DNA of 64,000 bases from Bradyrhizobium sp. ORS 285 (GCF_900176205.1 NZ_LT859959.1:7305001-7369000), one strand, 5' to 3'. Numbered from the stretch's first letter, positions 40,931 to 50,725 are shown. Numbers and translations: made by a program. The notes: generated by a model not told the origin, from the letters alone.

Positions 40931-41114
40931 ATGGGTCCCTGCGTTCGCAGGGACGACACCTTTGGTGAGGCGCGGTCCTGCCGAATACTCGCTGTCTTCC
41001 CGGCCTTGAGCCGGGACCCATACCCCCAGGGAGCGGCTTGAGGCATGCTGGTCCTGGGCATCTTGCCGATCACGACCGCCGCGGCGTATGGGTCCCGGCG
41101 TTCGCCGGGACGAC
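40931..41114. repeat. Compound inverted repeat, family C
   Basis: Three GGGACCCATAC/GTATGGGTCCC-type arms with small GC hairpins (GTCCCTGCGTTCGCAGGGAC, CCCGGCGTTCGCCGGG) surround the shared core CAGGGAGCGG...GGCATGCTGG...GCCGCGGCG. It matches the unit at 10234-10355 and carries one more arm. It lies between two convergent genes. Confidence 0.75.
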
Positions 41115-41138
41115 ACTTTTTGCTCGGCCGAGATCGAG

Positions 41139-41714
41139 CTACAAATGCGCCAGATAATGCGCCAGCGCGGTGATCTCCTCCGCTGACAGCGGATACGCCA
41201 CATCCGTCATCGCCGCCTGGCTGCCGCCGACGCGCTGGCCGCTCTTGTAGTCGTGCAGCGCCTTGACGAGATATTCCTCGCGCTGGCCGGCGATGCGCGC
41301 GACGCCCTTGGTGCCGGCGTAGCTGTCGAGATGACAGGAGGCGCAGCGGCGGCCGGCGGCGGCTTCGGCGCCCTTCTTCGAAAGCTCGGGATTATCGTCC
41401 GACGGGGACTTGGCTGGCTCACGTGACGCGAAGTATGCGCCGAGATTACGAATGTCCTCGTTCGTTAGCTGATCGACGATCGGTTTCATCGCCTCGTTCT
41501 TGCGGGTGCCCGCGCGGAAGAACACCAGCTGCCACTGGATGAACTGATCCTGCTGTCCCGCGAGCGACGGAATATTCTCGGTCTGCGAGATGCCGTTCTC
41601 GCCGTGGCAGCCGGCGCAGACCTCAGCCTTTGCCTTGCCGGCCTCGATGTCCGCCGCCTCGGCCGGAACACTCAGCAGTGCGAGCGCGAGCAGACCGGCT
41701 ACTCCATGACGCAT
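41139..41714 (-). CDS. Diheme cytochrome c (c4 type)
   Basis: Periplasmic electron carrier, 191 residues. Signal peptide MRHGVAGLLALALLSVPAEA, then two class I cytochrome c domains, each with a CxxCH heme site: CAGCH (about residue 33-37) and CASCH (about 123-127), with distal Met residues in the KNEAMKPIV and QAAMTDVAYPLS segments. ATG 41714 has an excellent GGAGGAAGAG ribosome site. It lies downstream of the sorbosone-dehydrogenase-like gene in the same orientation, 145 bases away, and probably accepts its electrons and passes them to a terminal oxidase. Confidence 0.93.
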   Translation of the reverse strand: MRHGVAGLLALALLSVPAEAADIEAGKAKAEVCAGCHGENGISQTENIPSLAGQQDQFIQWQLVFFRAGTRKNEAMKPIVDQLTNEDIRNLGAYFASREPAKSPSDDNPELSKKGAEAAAGRRCASCHLDSYAGTKGVARIAGQREEYLVKALHDYKSGQRVGGSQAAMTDVAYPLSAEEITALAHYLAHL

Positions 41715-41859
41715 GTCTCTTCCTCCATGTCACCACGGCGTGCACCGCAGCGTCGTCCTGCGCTGTCGCGGACTGATCGGCGGACAACGCGCGTGACGCA
41801 AAATAGTTGGGGCTGCGGCCGCCATGATGGCGGCGCGCAGCCCCGCTTTGGTCAAAGGC

Positions 41860-43137
41860 TCACTTCTTGTCGTAGCTGATGCGATAGATCGCACCCGCCC
41901 AGTCGTCGGCCACCAGGATCGAGCCGTCCTTGTCCAGGATGATGTCGTCGGGACGGCCGAGATAGCCCTGGTCGCCCTCGATCCAGCCGGAGGCGAACAC
42001 CTCCTGCTTGGCATCCTTGCCATCCGGCCCCACGATCACGCGCATGATCCGCGCGCCCTGGTACTTGTGGCGATTCCACGAGCCGTGCTCGGCGATCAGG
42101 ATGTTGTTCTTGTACTCGGCGGGGAACTGGTCGCCGGTGTAGAACTTCATGCCGAGCGGGGCGACGTGCGCGCCGAGGTTCAGCACCGGCGGCGTGAACT
42201 CCGAGCACTTGTGGCCCATCGCGAACTTCGGATCCGGCATGTCACCCTGGTGACAATAGGGATAGCCGAAATGCTCGCCGATCTTCGAGATCATGTTGAG
42301 CTTGTCGCTCGGCAGATCGTCGCTGACCCAGTCGCGCGCGTTCTCGGTGAACCAATAGCGGCCGGTGCGCGGATCGACGTCGCCGCCGACGCTGTTGCGC
42401 ACGCCGAGTGCCCAGATCTCGGCATTGCCCGTGCGCGGATCGACGCGGCGGATCTGCGACACCGAGGTCGGCGGGATGCCGATGTTGAAGGGCGGGCCGA
42501 ACGGCAGATAGAACCAGCCCTCCTTGTCGACCGCGATGTACTTCCAGCCATGCGCGGCATAGGACGGCATGTCGTCATAGACGACCTTGCCCTGGCCGAG
42601 ATTGTCGACATTGGCCTCGGCATTCTCATACTTGATCAGCTTATCGACCGCGATCACGTAGAGATTGCCGTTCTGGAAGGCGAGCCCGGTCGGCATGTTC
42701 AGGCCCTTGAGGACCGTCTTGACCTCGCGCTTGCCGCCCTTGTCAGTGATCGCATAGACGTTGCCGAGCCCGAACGAGCCGACGAACAAGGTGCCCTTGT
42801 CGCCCCAGGCCATCTGCCGCGCGGCGAGCACGCCCGAGGCCCAGACTTCCATCTTGAAACCATCAGGCAGCTTCACCTGCTTGACGATCTTGGCGAGCTC
42901 GGCGTCGGAGGCGCCAGTCGGCGGCCCCGACGGCGGTGCGAGGCCCTTCTGCGCTTCGGTCTCATCGCCGAGGAACCAGTCGTCCGGCGGATGCGTCCAG
43001 AATTCCTTGGTGCCGGATTCGTATTTCTTCAGGCCTTTGCCCTGGTCGGATTGCTGCTGCGCGCCGGCCATGCTGGTGCCGGCGAGAAGACTGATTGTTG
43101 CAAGCGCAAGAATGCTTCGGTGAAAAGCCGATGTCAT
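41860..43137 (-). CDS. Sorbosone dehydrogenase-like (soluble aldose dehydrogenase fold) protein
   Basis: 425-residue exported beta-propeller of the glucose/sorbosone dehydrogenase family, members of which oxidise sugars with PQQ. Signal peptide to about residue 26 (SMAGAQQQ). Typical pieces: KLPDGFKMEVWASGV, GLNMPTGLAFQNGNLYV, GVRNSVGGDVDPRTGRYWFTENARDW, HVAPLGMKFYTGDQFP and AEHGSWNRHKYQGARI. Whether the PQQ ligands are all kept cannot be settled by eye. No pqq genes are in the window. It pairs with the diheme cytochrome c that follows. The 60-residue polar N-terminal region before the propeller (FWTHPPDDWFLGDE) is an addition to the basic fold. Confidence 0.88.
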   Translation of the reverse strand: MTSAFHRSILALATISLLAGTSMAGAQQQSDQGKGLKKYESGTKEFWTHPPDDWFLGDETEAQKGLAPPSGPPTGASDAELAKIVKQVKLPDGFKMEVWASGVLAARQMAWGDKGTLFVGSFGLGNVYAITDKGGKREVKTVLKGLNMPTGLAFQNGNLYVIAVDKLIKYENAEANVDNLGQGKVVYDDMPSYAAHGWKYIAVDKEGWFYLPFGPPFNIGIPPTSVSQIRRVDPRTGNAEIWALGVRNSVGGDVDPRTGRYWFTENARDWVSDDLPSDKLNMISKIGEHFGYPYCHQGDMPDPKFAMGHKCSEFTPPVLNLGAHVAPLGMKFYTGDQFPAEYKNNILIAEHGSWNRHKYQGARIMRVIVGPDGKDAKQEVFASGWIEGDQGYLGRPDDIILDKDGSILVADDWAGAIYRISYDKK

Positions 43138-43511
43138 CGCTTCACTCCCATGAGGCGGCTCGTTTGGCCGCGTCTATTTATCGGAACGTGTTTGCAGACG
43201 TTCGTTGGTCGCCACGTCAGTCGACGACGCGAAAATGGTAGCACATCCTGCGCGGGTGAGAAGCGGATTACGGCGAAGTTTGCGCGACGCTCACGCCGCG
43301 CCTCTGCACTCATCGCATGCCACCTGCTGATTTGCTGAGCGCGCTTGCGACGCGCCGACGATTGTCGCGACGACGGAAAGAATGGCCATGCGCTGTACTC
43401 ATATGCACCGATCGCGGGCGCGATTGGCGTGCGCATCGTCAGTCGCTAGGGTGTCGCGGTGGACGCGGGCCGTGCCAGCGCCTCCAAGACTCGTGCCGAA
43501 TGGGATCCCCG
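43138..43511. other. Intergenic region between divergent genes
   Basis: About 370 bases with no supportable gene. It contains the leader of the sugar-dehydrogenase gene (leftward; GGGAG ribosome site next to 43137) and that of the amidase. Open frames here on both strands are arginine-rich and lack family features. Confidence 0.4.
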
Positions 43512-44987
43512 ATGTCGCGACAATCCGAACTTCAGACGCCGAAGGCCGGTGAAGGCGCACTCGAGCTGCTGCACCGATTCGCCGCAGATCCGGCTGCAGC
43601 CTCGGCCTATGGTGAAGATTGTCTGAAGCGGACGCAGGCCATCGAGCCGCAGCTGAAGGCGTTCGAATATCTCCCGCGCGACGTCACGGCAAAGAGCGGT
43701 CCGCTCGGCGGAATTCCCGTCGGCATCAAGGACATCATCGCAACATCGGACATGCCGACGACCAACGGCTCGGCGATCTATCGGGACCATGTTCCGGATG
43801 CTGACGCCTGGGTGGTGGCGCGGCTGCGCGATCTCGGCGCGACGATCTTCGGCAAGACGGTCTCGACCGAGTTTGCCTGGCGTCATCCCGGTCCGACCGT
43901 CAATCCTTGGAACCCAGCGCACACGCCGGGCGGCTCATCGTCCGGCTCGGCGGCCGCCGTTGCGGCCGGATTGGTGCCGCTGGCACTGGGCACGCAGACG
44001 CTCGGCTCGGTGATCCGGCCTGCCGCCTTCAACGGCGTCGTCGGCTTCAAGCCAAGCTTCGGCGCGATCCCGCGCACGGGCGTGCATCCGCTCAGCCCCT
44101 CGCTCGATCATGTCGGCTTCTTCGCCCGACGTGTCGATGACGTCGCCCTCGCGCTGTCGCTGCTGGCGGGGACAAGCGCGGATGATCTCCACGGCCGTCC
44201 GCTGCCGGCGTTCACGGTCGATATCGCGCACGGTCTCACGCCGCTCGGCAAGCCGCGGCTCGCGGTGGTGCGCTTTGCCAAATGGGAGCGGGCGGAAGCC
44301 GAGCAGAAGGGCGTGTTCGAGTCCGTCAGCGACAGGCTGCGCGGCGCCGGCGCGGTGGTCGAGGAGGTCACGCTCACCGAGCTCGACACGGCCAACTGGG
44401 ATGCGATCAACACCATCATGCTCAGCGAGGCGACGACGATCTTCTCCGGTCTGATCGCCCGCTATCCCGACCGCGTCAGCGACGTGATGAAGGGTCACGT
44501 CGAGAGCGGCCGCACCAAGTCCGCCATGGACTATCTCGCCGCCAAGACCGCACAGGCCGAGCGGCAAAAAGCGCTGGCCGCCGAGCTCGACGGCTTCGAT
44601 GCCGTGCTCACCTTGCCGGCGTTCGGCGAAGCGCCGCGCGGCCTCGACTGGACGGGGGACGCCGAATATTGCGCGCCCTGGACGTTCGTCGGAGCGCCGG
44701 CCGTGGCGCTGCCGGCCGGGTTCGGCAAGAACGGACTGCCACTGGGCATTCAGGTGGCCGGCCCCTATCGCAACGATCTGCAGGTCCTGCGCGTCGCGAA
44801 ATGGGTCGAGGCCGTCCTGGCCTTCGATCCCGGGGTGCCGCTGCTGGCGGGCCAATACGGGCTTCCGAGCCAGTCCGACCACCTCACTAGCCGCAAGCGC
44901 CACTGCGACAAGTCCAGTGGCGGCTTTCAGCCCAGCACTGTAAAACCGTCGCATGACCGTTACAGACATCGCGAGCAGAACCTATAA
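43512..44987 (+). CDS. Amidase (amidase signature family)
   Basis: 491 residues. Amidase-signature hydrolase with the Ser-cisSer-Lys triad: Lys in [12 protein letters not shown] (about residue 78) and the Ser residues in [15 protein letters not shown] (about 140-154). [23 protein letters not shown] follows. The substrate (amide, urea derivative or nitrile product) cannot be told. ATG 43512 is chosen; 43500 is an alternative. The last 40 or so residues ([17 protein letters not shown] onward) are unlike the family end, and the gene runs 35 bases into pncB. A TAG at 44888-44890 in a neighbouring frame suggests the original stop was lost through a small frameshift near the end. Confidence 0.88.
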   Translation: MSRQSELQTPKAGEGALELLHRFAADPAAASAYGEDCLKRTQAIEPQLKAFEYLPRDVTAKSGPLGGIPVGIKDIIATSDMPTTNGSAIYRDHVPDADAWVVARLRDLGATIFGKTVSTEFAWRHPGPTVNPWNPAHTPGGSSSGSAAAVAAGLVPLALGTQTLGSVIRPAAFNGVVGFKPSFGAIPRTGVHPLSPSLDHVGFFARRVDDVALALSLLAGTSADDLHGRPLPAFTVDIAHGLTPLGKPRLAVVRFAKWERAEAEQKGVFESVSDRLRGAGAVVEEVTLTELDTANWDAINTIMLSEATTIFSGLIARYPDRVSDVMKGHVESGRTKSAMDYLAAKTAQAERQKALAAELDGFDAVLTLPAFGEAPRGLDWTGDAEYCAPWTFVGAPAVALPAGFGKNGLPLGIQVAGPYRNDLQVLRVAKWVEAVLAFDPGVPLLAGQYGLPSQSDHLTSRKRHCDKSSGGFQPSTVKPSHDRYRHREQNL

Positions 44988-46257
44988 TCACGGCTGGCGC
45001 CTCGATCCGATCGTGCGCAGCCTGCTCGACACCGATTTCTACAAGCTGTTGATGCTGCAGATGATTCGGGAGTTCTACCCGAATCAGCAGGTGACCTTTT
45101 CGGTCATCAACCGCACCAAGCGCGTGCGCCTGGCCGACGTCATCGACGAAGGCGAGCTGCGCGCCCAGCTCGACCATGCCCGCACCATCCGCTTCACCAA
45201 GAAGGAGCTGATCTGGCTGGCCGGTAATACCTTCTACGGCAAGACCCACATGTTCTCGCCGGACTTCATGAACTGGCTCGCCAATTTCCGGCTGCCCGAA
45301 TACGAGCTGCACAAGGCCGACGGCCAGTATGAGCTGCACTTCCACGGGCCGTGGACTCACACCACGATGTGGGAGATTCCGGCGCTCGCCATCGTCAACG
45401 AGCTGCGCTCGCGCCAGGCCATGAAGGGCCAGGGCCGCTTTGCGCTCGACGTGCTGTTCGCCCGCGCCAAGGCGAAGCTCTGGGCCAAGGTCGAGCGGCT
45501 ACGCAAGCTGGAGGGCCTGCGGCTGTCGGATTTCGGCACGCGGCGTCGCCATGGCTTCTTGTGGCAGCGCTGGTGCGTCGAGGCGGTGAAGGAAGGGCTG
45601 GGCTCCTCGTTCACCGGCACCTCCAACGTGCTGCTGGCGATGGACAACGACCTCGAAGCGATCGGCACCAATGCGCATGAGCTGCCGATGGTCGCCGCGG
45701 CGCTGGCCAAGAACGATGATGATCTGCGCTTCGCGCCCTATCGCATCCTCGACCAGTGGCGGCAGACCTATGCCGGCAATCTGCTGATCGCCTTGCCCGA
45801 CGCGTTCGGCACCAAGGCCTTCCTGCGCGACGCGCCGGACTGGGTGGCGGACTGGACTGGCTTCCGGCCGGACAGTGCGCCGCCGATCCAGGCCGGCGAG
45901 GAGATCATGGCCTGGTGGAAATCGAAGGGGCGTGATCCCCGGCAGAAGCTGCTGGTGTTCTCCGACGCGATGGATGTCGAATCGATCGAACAGATCCACC
46001 ATCGCTTCTCCGACCAGGTGCGGCTGTCGTTCGGCTGGGGCACCAATTTGACCAACGATTTTGTCGGCTGCTCGCCGGATGGCTCGGTCGATCTCGATCC
46101 GATCTCGCTGGTCTGCAAGGTGACCTCGGTCGATGGCCGCCCCGCGGTCAAGCTGTCCGACAATCCGGAGAAGGCGACCGGCGACCCCGCCGAAATCGCC
46201 CGTTATCTGCGCGTGTTCGGCGACGCCGGCCGGGTGCGGACGCCGGTGGTCGTCTAG
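44953..46257 (+). CDS. pncB: Nicotinate phosphoribosyltransferase
   Basis: ATP-stimulated conversion of nicotinate and PRPP to nicotinate mononucleotide for NAD salvage, cytoplasmic. 434 residues, normal length. [47 protein letters not shown] (PRPP-binding) and [14 protein letters not shown] (with the regulatory phosphohistidine) are signature parts, and [12 protein letters not shown] lies near the end. No clear ribosome site precedes ATG 44953; translation may be coupled to the amidase, whose reading frame overlaps by 35 bases. Not followed by another NAD gene. Confidence 0.96.
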   Translation: MTVTDIASRTYNHGWRLDPIVRSLLDTDFYKLLMLQMIREFYPNQQVTFSVINRTKRVRLADVIDEGELRAQLDHARTIRFTKKELIWLAGNTFYGKTHMFSPDFMNWLANFRLPEYELHKADGQYELHFHGPWTHTTMWEIPALAIVNELRSRQAMKGQGRFALDVLFARAKAKLWAKVERLRKLEGLRLSDFGTRRRHGFLWQRWCVEAVKEGLGSSFTGTSNVLLAMDNDLEAIGTNAHELPMVAAALAKNDDDLRFAPYRILDQWRQTYAGNLLIALPDAFGTKAFLRDAPDWVADWTGFRPDSAPPIQAGEEIMAWWKSKGRDPRQKLLVFSDAMDVESIEQIHHRFSDQVRLSFGWGTNLTNDFVGCSPDGSVDLDPISLVCKVTSVDGRPAVKLSDNPEKATGDPAEIARYLRVFGDAGRVRTPVVV

Positions 46258-46366
46258 GCAAATCCAGCAATTTCGCTGTCCAGTCGAGATTTTTGTTCCG
46301 GTTTTGTTCGAGTTGCGGTAAAATCGTCACGCGAACGTGGAAACCGTGTGGCAGGAGATCGTGGGC

Positions 46367-47806
46367 ATGCGTCGGGTGATCGCCCAAGTCGGCGAGGTTG
46401 GGCAGCAGTTGTCCACCCTTCTCCTCGTCCTCGTCGCCATCTTGGCCATTACGGGACCGGCAGCCGCCGACAAGCGTGTGGCGCTGGTGATCGGCAACTC
46501 CATCCACGAGCGCGCGCCGCTGCTGGACGAGCCTGCCTCCGATGCGCGGCTGCTGGCCGCCAAACTCACCCAGCTCGGCTTCATCCTGAGCGGCGGCGTC
46601 GCGCAGATCGACCTCGACAAGAAGGGCTTCGATCGCGCGCTCGCGGAGTTCAAGGGCCGCATTGCCGATGCCGACCTCGCCCTGATCTACTATGCGGGCT
46701 ATGGGCTCAATCTGAACGGCACCAACTATCTCGTGCCGGTCAACGCGGCGCCGGCAACGGCGGCGGACCTCGAACGCGAGCTGCGCGACTTGAACGCGGT
46801 GCTGCGCGAGCTCGAAGGATCAGACCGGCGGCAGAACGTGGTGATCCTCGACGCCTTCCGCGCCAACCCGTTCGAGCCGCGCGGCATCACAGGGCTCACG
46901 GCCGGGCTTTCCCCAGGGCGCGTCCCCCCACGCACGCTGATCTCCTTCGCCGCTCAGCCCGGGACGGTCGGACAGCGCGGTTCAGACGGACACGGCGTCT
47001 TTGGAACGGCGCTCGCCCAGGCGCTGCAGCAGCAGGATCGGCGGCTGGTCGATGTTTTCGGCCAAACCGCGCAATCTGTGGAGCGCCTCACCAATGGCGC
47101 CCAGCAGCCGCTCGTGATGTTCACCCAGATCGATGGCGGCGCTCAGCCCGATCCCACCACGACCCTGCGGCCGGCACAGCCCGCGGCTCCGAGCGCTAAC
47201 CAGGCCACGGCTTCGCCTTCGAACTCGGCGGCACCTCCTGTCGCCCAGGACGCGCGGACCCCTGGCCTTGCGGTCCTCTACGACGAGGATGTCTCCGATC
47301 CGAAGGGCAAGCGCTATTCTGGCTCGGTGGCGTGGCGGCTCGAGACCGTCAAGACGGCGGGGCGGCCGGTACCAGTGATCTGGGCCCAGATCGACATTCC
47401 CGATCGCAAGCTGAAGATGAGTCTACAGCTGCGCCGCAACGAGGATCCAAGCCTGCCTGCCAGCCATGTCGCCGAACTCACATTCAGTCCCGGGGCTGAT
47501 TTCGTCGGGAGCACGGTCAGCAATGTGCCGGGAATACTGATGAAGACGGAAGAGAATGCGCGCGGCACACCCCTGGCAGGGCTTGCGGTCAAGATCACCG
47601 AAGGCTCGTTCCTGGTCGGCTTCTCCAACGTCGACGCCGATCGCGCGCGCAACGAGGAGCTGCTGGCACGTCGCGAGTGGTTCGACATTCCGGTCGTGTA
47701 CGCAAATCAGCGCCGCGGTATTCTCGCCCTCGGCAAGGGTCCGAGCGGTGATCGCGTGTTCGCGGATGCATTCGCGGCCTGGGCCAAATACCAGCCGGCC
47801 AAGTAA
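46367..47806 (+). CDS. Exported caspase-fold protein with both catalytic residues replaced
   Basis: 479 residues from ATG 46367 (AGGAG 9 bases upstream; GTG starts at 46337 and 46346 are less likely). A signal peptide ends near GPAAADKR. The peptidase C14/caspase-like domain spans about 30-250: RVALVIGNSIHERAPLLDEPASDA, then YYAGYGLNLNGTNYLVP where the family has a catalytic His (here Tyr112), and VVILDAFRANPFEP where it has a catalytic Cys (here Phe164). It should therefore not be a protease. A Pro/Ala/Ser-rich linker (about 262-300) leads to an about 180-residue C-terminal domain (GLAVLYDEDVSDPKGKRYSG to the end) that I do not recognise. Likely a periplasmic binding or scaffold protein. Confidence 0.85.
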   Translation: MRRVIAQVGEVGQQLSTLLLVLVAILAITGPAAADKRVALVIGNSIHERAPLLDEPASDARLLAAKLTQLGFILSGGVAQIDLDKKGFDRALAEFKGRIADADLALIYYAGYGLNLNGTNYLVPVNAAPATAADLERELRDLNAVLRELEGSDRRQNVVILDAFRANPFEPRGITGLTAGLSPGRVPPRTLISFAAQPGTVGQRGSDGHGVFGTALAQALQQQDRRLVDVFGQTAQSVERLTNGAQQPLVMFTQIDGGAQPDPTTTLRPAQPAAPSANQATASPSNSAAPPVAQDARTPGLAVLYDEDVSDPKGKRYSGSVAWRLETVKTAGRPVPVIWAQIDIPDRKLKMSLQLRRNEDPSLPASHVAELTFSPGADFVGSTVSNVPGILMKTEENARGTPLAGLAVKITEGSFLVGFSNVDADRARNEELLARREWFDIPVVYANQRRGILALGKGPSGDRVFADAFAAWAKYQPAK

Positions 47807-47860
47807 GGAGCCTTCACAAGGGAAAAGCCGCTTCAAAGAGAAGCAACGGAGCGGAAGGTT

Positions 47861-47935
<75 letters not shown>

Positions 47936-48224
47936 ATCCGTGACGCCCGGGCGCTGTGGCCGCCGGCGACGCGCAGACCTATGCCAAATGCCGCGGACGA
48001 ATGCAACAGGTCTGCGACAGGTTTCGTACCCTGATGCGCTTCAATTTTGGGTGTCGGAGGCGGCCAAACCGGTCCAAATCGGCCGAATGGCGAGCCGTCG
48101 CCCAAACGGATTGAAATTTCCCTGGTCGCCGCCACTTAAAGTGACGGAAACCGTGTATTGAGGCGCAGCGGCGGCTGGTTCCCGGCCCGCTGTCCATCCC
48201 AGTATTTTTCTGACGAGGACCCCC

Positions 48225-49145
48225 GTGACCATTGTTGAGCAGGGCAACGGAGCGGCGCCGCAGGTGCCGGATCTGATCAAGGACACCACGACGCAGACCT
48301 TCGTGAAGGACGTGATCGAGGAATCGAAGCGTCAGCCGGTTCTGATCGACTTCTGGGCACCATGGTGCGGCCCGTGCAAGCAATTGACCCCCATCCTCGA
48401 GAAGGCCGTCCAGGCCGCCAAGGGCAAGGTCAAGCTGGTCAAGATGAACATCGACGAGCATCCGGCCATTCCCCGCCAGATGGGCATCCAGTCGATTCCG
48501 GCCGTGATCGCCTTCGTCGGCGGCCGACCCGCGGACGGCTTCATGGGCGCAGTGCCGGAGAGCCAGATCACGGCCTTCATCGAGAAGATCACCAAGGGCG
48601 TCCCCGGCATCGGCGAGCCCGACATTGCCGAGATCCTGAAAGAGGCCGAGGCGGCGCTTGCGGAAGGTGACCCTGCCGGCGCCGCCCAGATCTACGCCGA
48701 GGTCCTGTCGTTCGACGCCGCCAACATCCCGGCGCTCGCAGGGCTCGCCAAGTGCTACGTCGAAACCGGTGCGATCGACCAGGCCAAGGAGACGCTGGCG
48801 CAGATTCCCGAAGCGAAGCGCAACGATTCCGCCGTGACCGCGGTGCAGGCCGCGATCGATCTCGCCGAGCAGGCGCAGTCGCTTGGGCCGGTCGGAGAAC
48901 TCGAACAGACGGTCGCCGCCAATCCACTCGACCATCAGGCGCGTTTCGATCTGGCCATCGCGCTCAACGCCGCGGGCAAGCGGAAGGAAGCCACCGACCA
49001 CCTGCTCGAGATCGTGAAGCGCGATCGCAAATGGAACGAGGACGGCGCGCGCAAGCAGCTCGTGCAGTTCTTCGAAGCCTGGGGCGGCGCTGACGAAGCC
49101 ACCGTCGAAGGCCGCAAGCGGCTCTCGACGATCCTGTTTTCGTAA
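48225..49145 (+). CDS. Thioredoxin-TPR co-chaperone, CnoX/YbbN-like
   Basis: 306 residues: an N-terminal thioredoxin domain (about 15-125) with intact WCGPCK, then TPR-like helices (EILKEAEAALAEGDPAGAAQIYAEVL, IPALAGLAKCYVETGAIDQAKE) to the end. E. coli CnoX has a similar layout and guards proteins from oxidative aggregation, passing them to GroEL or DnaK, but lacks the CxxC pair; this version keeps both cysteines and so may also act in redox reactions. GTG start 48225 has AGGA 6 bases upstream. It is followed after 48 bases by the LON-domain gene, a common alphaproteobacterial pair. Confidence 0.93.
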   Translation: MTIVEQGNGAAPQVPDLIKDTTTQTFVKDVIEESKRQPVLIDFWAPWCGPCKQLTPILEKAVQAAKGKVKLVKMNIDEHPAIPRQMGIQSIPAVIAFVGGRPADGFMGAVPESQITAFIEKITKGVPGIGEPDIAEILKEAEAALAEGDPAGAAQIYAEVLSFDAANIPALAGLAKCYVETGAIDQAKETLAQIPEAKRNDSAVTAVQAAIDLAEQAQSLGPVGELEQTVAANPLDHQARFDLAIALNAAGKRKEATDHLLEIVKRDRKWNEDGARKQLVQFFEAWGGADEATVEGRKRLSTILFS

Positions 49146-49193
49146 ACGCAAGCCAGGCGCAGCACGGGCGCTTCAGCGGACACGAGGTATCGC

Positions 49194-49868
49194 ATGCCGA
49201 TCAATGCCGAATATCGCGGTCCTGCCGACTTGCCGGAGATCATCCCAGTGTTCCCGCTGGCGGGGGCGCTGCTGCTGCCGCGCGGCCAAATGCCGCTCAA
49301 CATCTTCGAGCCGCGCTATCTCGCGATGGTCGACGACGCCTTTCGCGACGGCCATCGGCTGATCGGCATGATCCAGCCTGATGTCACGCATTCCTCCAGC
49401 GAGGAGCGCCCGGTGCTGTTCAAGGTCGGCTGCGTCGGACGAATCACGCAGCTCGCCGAGTCCGGCGACGGCCGTTACATCCTCGAACTCACCGGCGTGT
49501 CGCGCTTCAAGGTGGCCGAGGAGATGACGGTGCTGACGCCCTATCGTCAGTGCCGGGTCGATTACTTCCCGTTCGTCGACGACTTCACCGCCCGCAAGGG
49601 CGAAGACGCGGTCGACCGCGAAGCGTTGCTTGCCGTGCTGACCGATTTCCTGAAGGCCAACAATCTCAAGGTCGACTGGGCCGGGATCGAAGCGGCCCCG
49701 AACGAAGCGCTGGTCAACGCGCTGGCGATGATGTCGCCCTACGGGCCCGCGGAAAAGCAGGCCATGCTCGAAGCGCCGGACCTGAAGACCCGCGCGGAGA
49801 TTCTGGTCGCCGTCACCGAGATGGATCTCGCCAAGAAGCGGACCTCGGGCGATCCGCCATTGCAGTGA
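49194..49868 (+). CDS. LON substrate-binding-domain protein
   Basis: 224-residue protein made only of the N-terminal (substrate-recognition) domain of Lon protease, without ATPase or protease parts. IPVFPLAGALLLPRGQMPLNIFEPRYLAMVDDA is the typical beginning and MMSPYGPAEKQAMLEAPDLKTRAEIL the helical end. Its role is not established; it may bind unfolded peptides. GAGG lies 6 bases before ATG 49194. Probably cotranscribed with the CnoX-like gene. The FTR1 gene meets it from the other side with 15 bases between. Confidence 0.93.
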   Translation: MPINAEYRGPADLPEIIPVFPLAGALLLPRGQMPLNIFEPRYLAMVDDAFRDGHRLIGMIQPDVTHSSSEERPVLFKVGCVGRITQLAESGDGRYILELTGVSRFKVAEEMTVLTPYRQCRVDYFPFVDDFTARKGEDAVDREALLAVLTDFLKANNLKVDWAGIEAAPNEALVNALAMMSPYGPAEKQAMLEAPDLKTRAEILVAVTEMDLAKKRTSGDPPLQ

Positions 49869-49883
49869 TCATTGGTGCAGTGA

Positions 49884-50714
49884 TCATTCGGCGGCCACCG
49901 TGCGCCGTGGCGACGGCGCTGCGGTGAGACGCATCAGCGCGACCGTCGCCAGGATGACGCCGACATAGACCGCGAGCTGCATCGCGGTCGGCTGGTCCGT
50001 GTAGCCGACGAGCGCCTTCAGCGTCCGCCCCGCCAGGCCCTTTTCCGGCAGGACCGCGCTCGAATCCCACATCACCTGATCGAACGAGGTCAGCCAGTTC
50101 GCGCGGGCGAGGAAGAACACCGCCTGGGCGGCCATGCCGGCCGACAGCAAGGTGATCAGAACGGTCGTTGTCCGAAACAGCGCACGCGGCGGAATCCGCA
50201 TCAGGCCGAGATAGGTTGCCAGACAGACGGCCACGCCGAGCAGCAGGCCGAGCATGCCGCCGCCGAGCAGCGCGCGACCGCCGCCTTCGTCCGAGGCCGC
50301 CACGCCATAGAGGAACAGCGCTACCTCGCTGCCTTCGCGCAAAACCGCGATGGCGATCACCGTCGCCAGAGCGACCAGCGGCTTGGCGCCTTCAGCGACC
50401 GCCTGCCCCATCGTGCGCAGCTCCGTGGCCATCTCGCGGCCGTGCCGCGCCATCCAGACATTGTGCCAGGTCAGCATGATCACCGCGGTCGACAGGATCG
50501 CGGCATTGAACACTTCCTGTCCCATGCCTTCGAACAATTGCGTCAGCGTGCCTGCGAAGGCTGCGACCGCACAGGCCCCGATCAGACCGGCGAACAGGCC
50601 TGCACCGATCCAGCGCAACCGATGCGGCACGGCGCTGGTGACGGCCAGCACGATGCCGACGATCAGGCCGGCCTCGAACACTTCGCGGAAGACGATGATC
50701 AGGGCAGCGAGCAT
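49884..50714 (-). CDS. FTR1-family iron permease
   Basis: Inner-membrane iron transporter of the FTR1/EfeU family, 276 residues, 7 predicted helices. Two REXXE iron motifs are present: REVFE in helix 1 (residues 10-14) and REGSE in helix 4 (near 126-130). It lies 11 bases downstream of a cupredoxin-domain gene, which probably supplies or oxidises iron in the periplasm, as in Ftr-type systems of other bacteria (FtrB/FtrC); the P19-like and ferredoxin-like partners of a full FtrABCD set are not here. No Fur or Irr box was identified by eye. Confidence 0.92.
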   Translation of the reverse strand: MLAALIIVFREVFEAGLIVGIVLAVTSAVPHRLRWIGAGLFAGLIGACAVAAFAGTLTQLFEGMGQEVFNAAILSTAVIMLTWHNVWMARHGREMATELRTMGQAVAEGAKPLVALATVIAIAVLREGSEVALFLYGVAASDEGGGRALLGGGMLGLLLGVAVCLATYLGLMRIPPRALFRTTTVLITLLSAGMAAQAVFFLARANWLTSFDQVMWDSSAVLPEKGLAGRTLKALVGYTDQPTAMQLAVYVGVILATVALMRLTAAPSPRRTVAAE

Positions 50715-50725
50715 GGCAGCAGGAC

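Noticed and set aside
43134..43436. Minus-strand frame of 100 codons upstream of the sugar-dehydrogenase gene
   Set aside because: Arg/Pro-rich sequence with no homology signal, overlapping the start of that gene.
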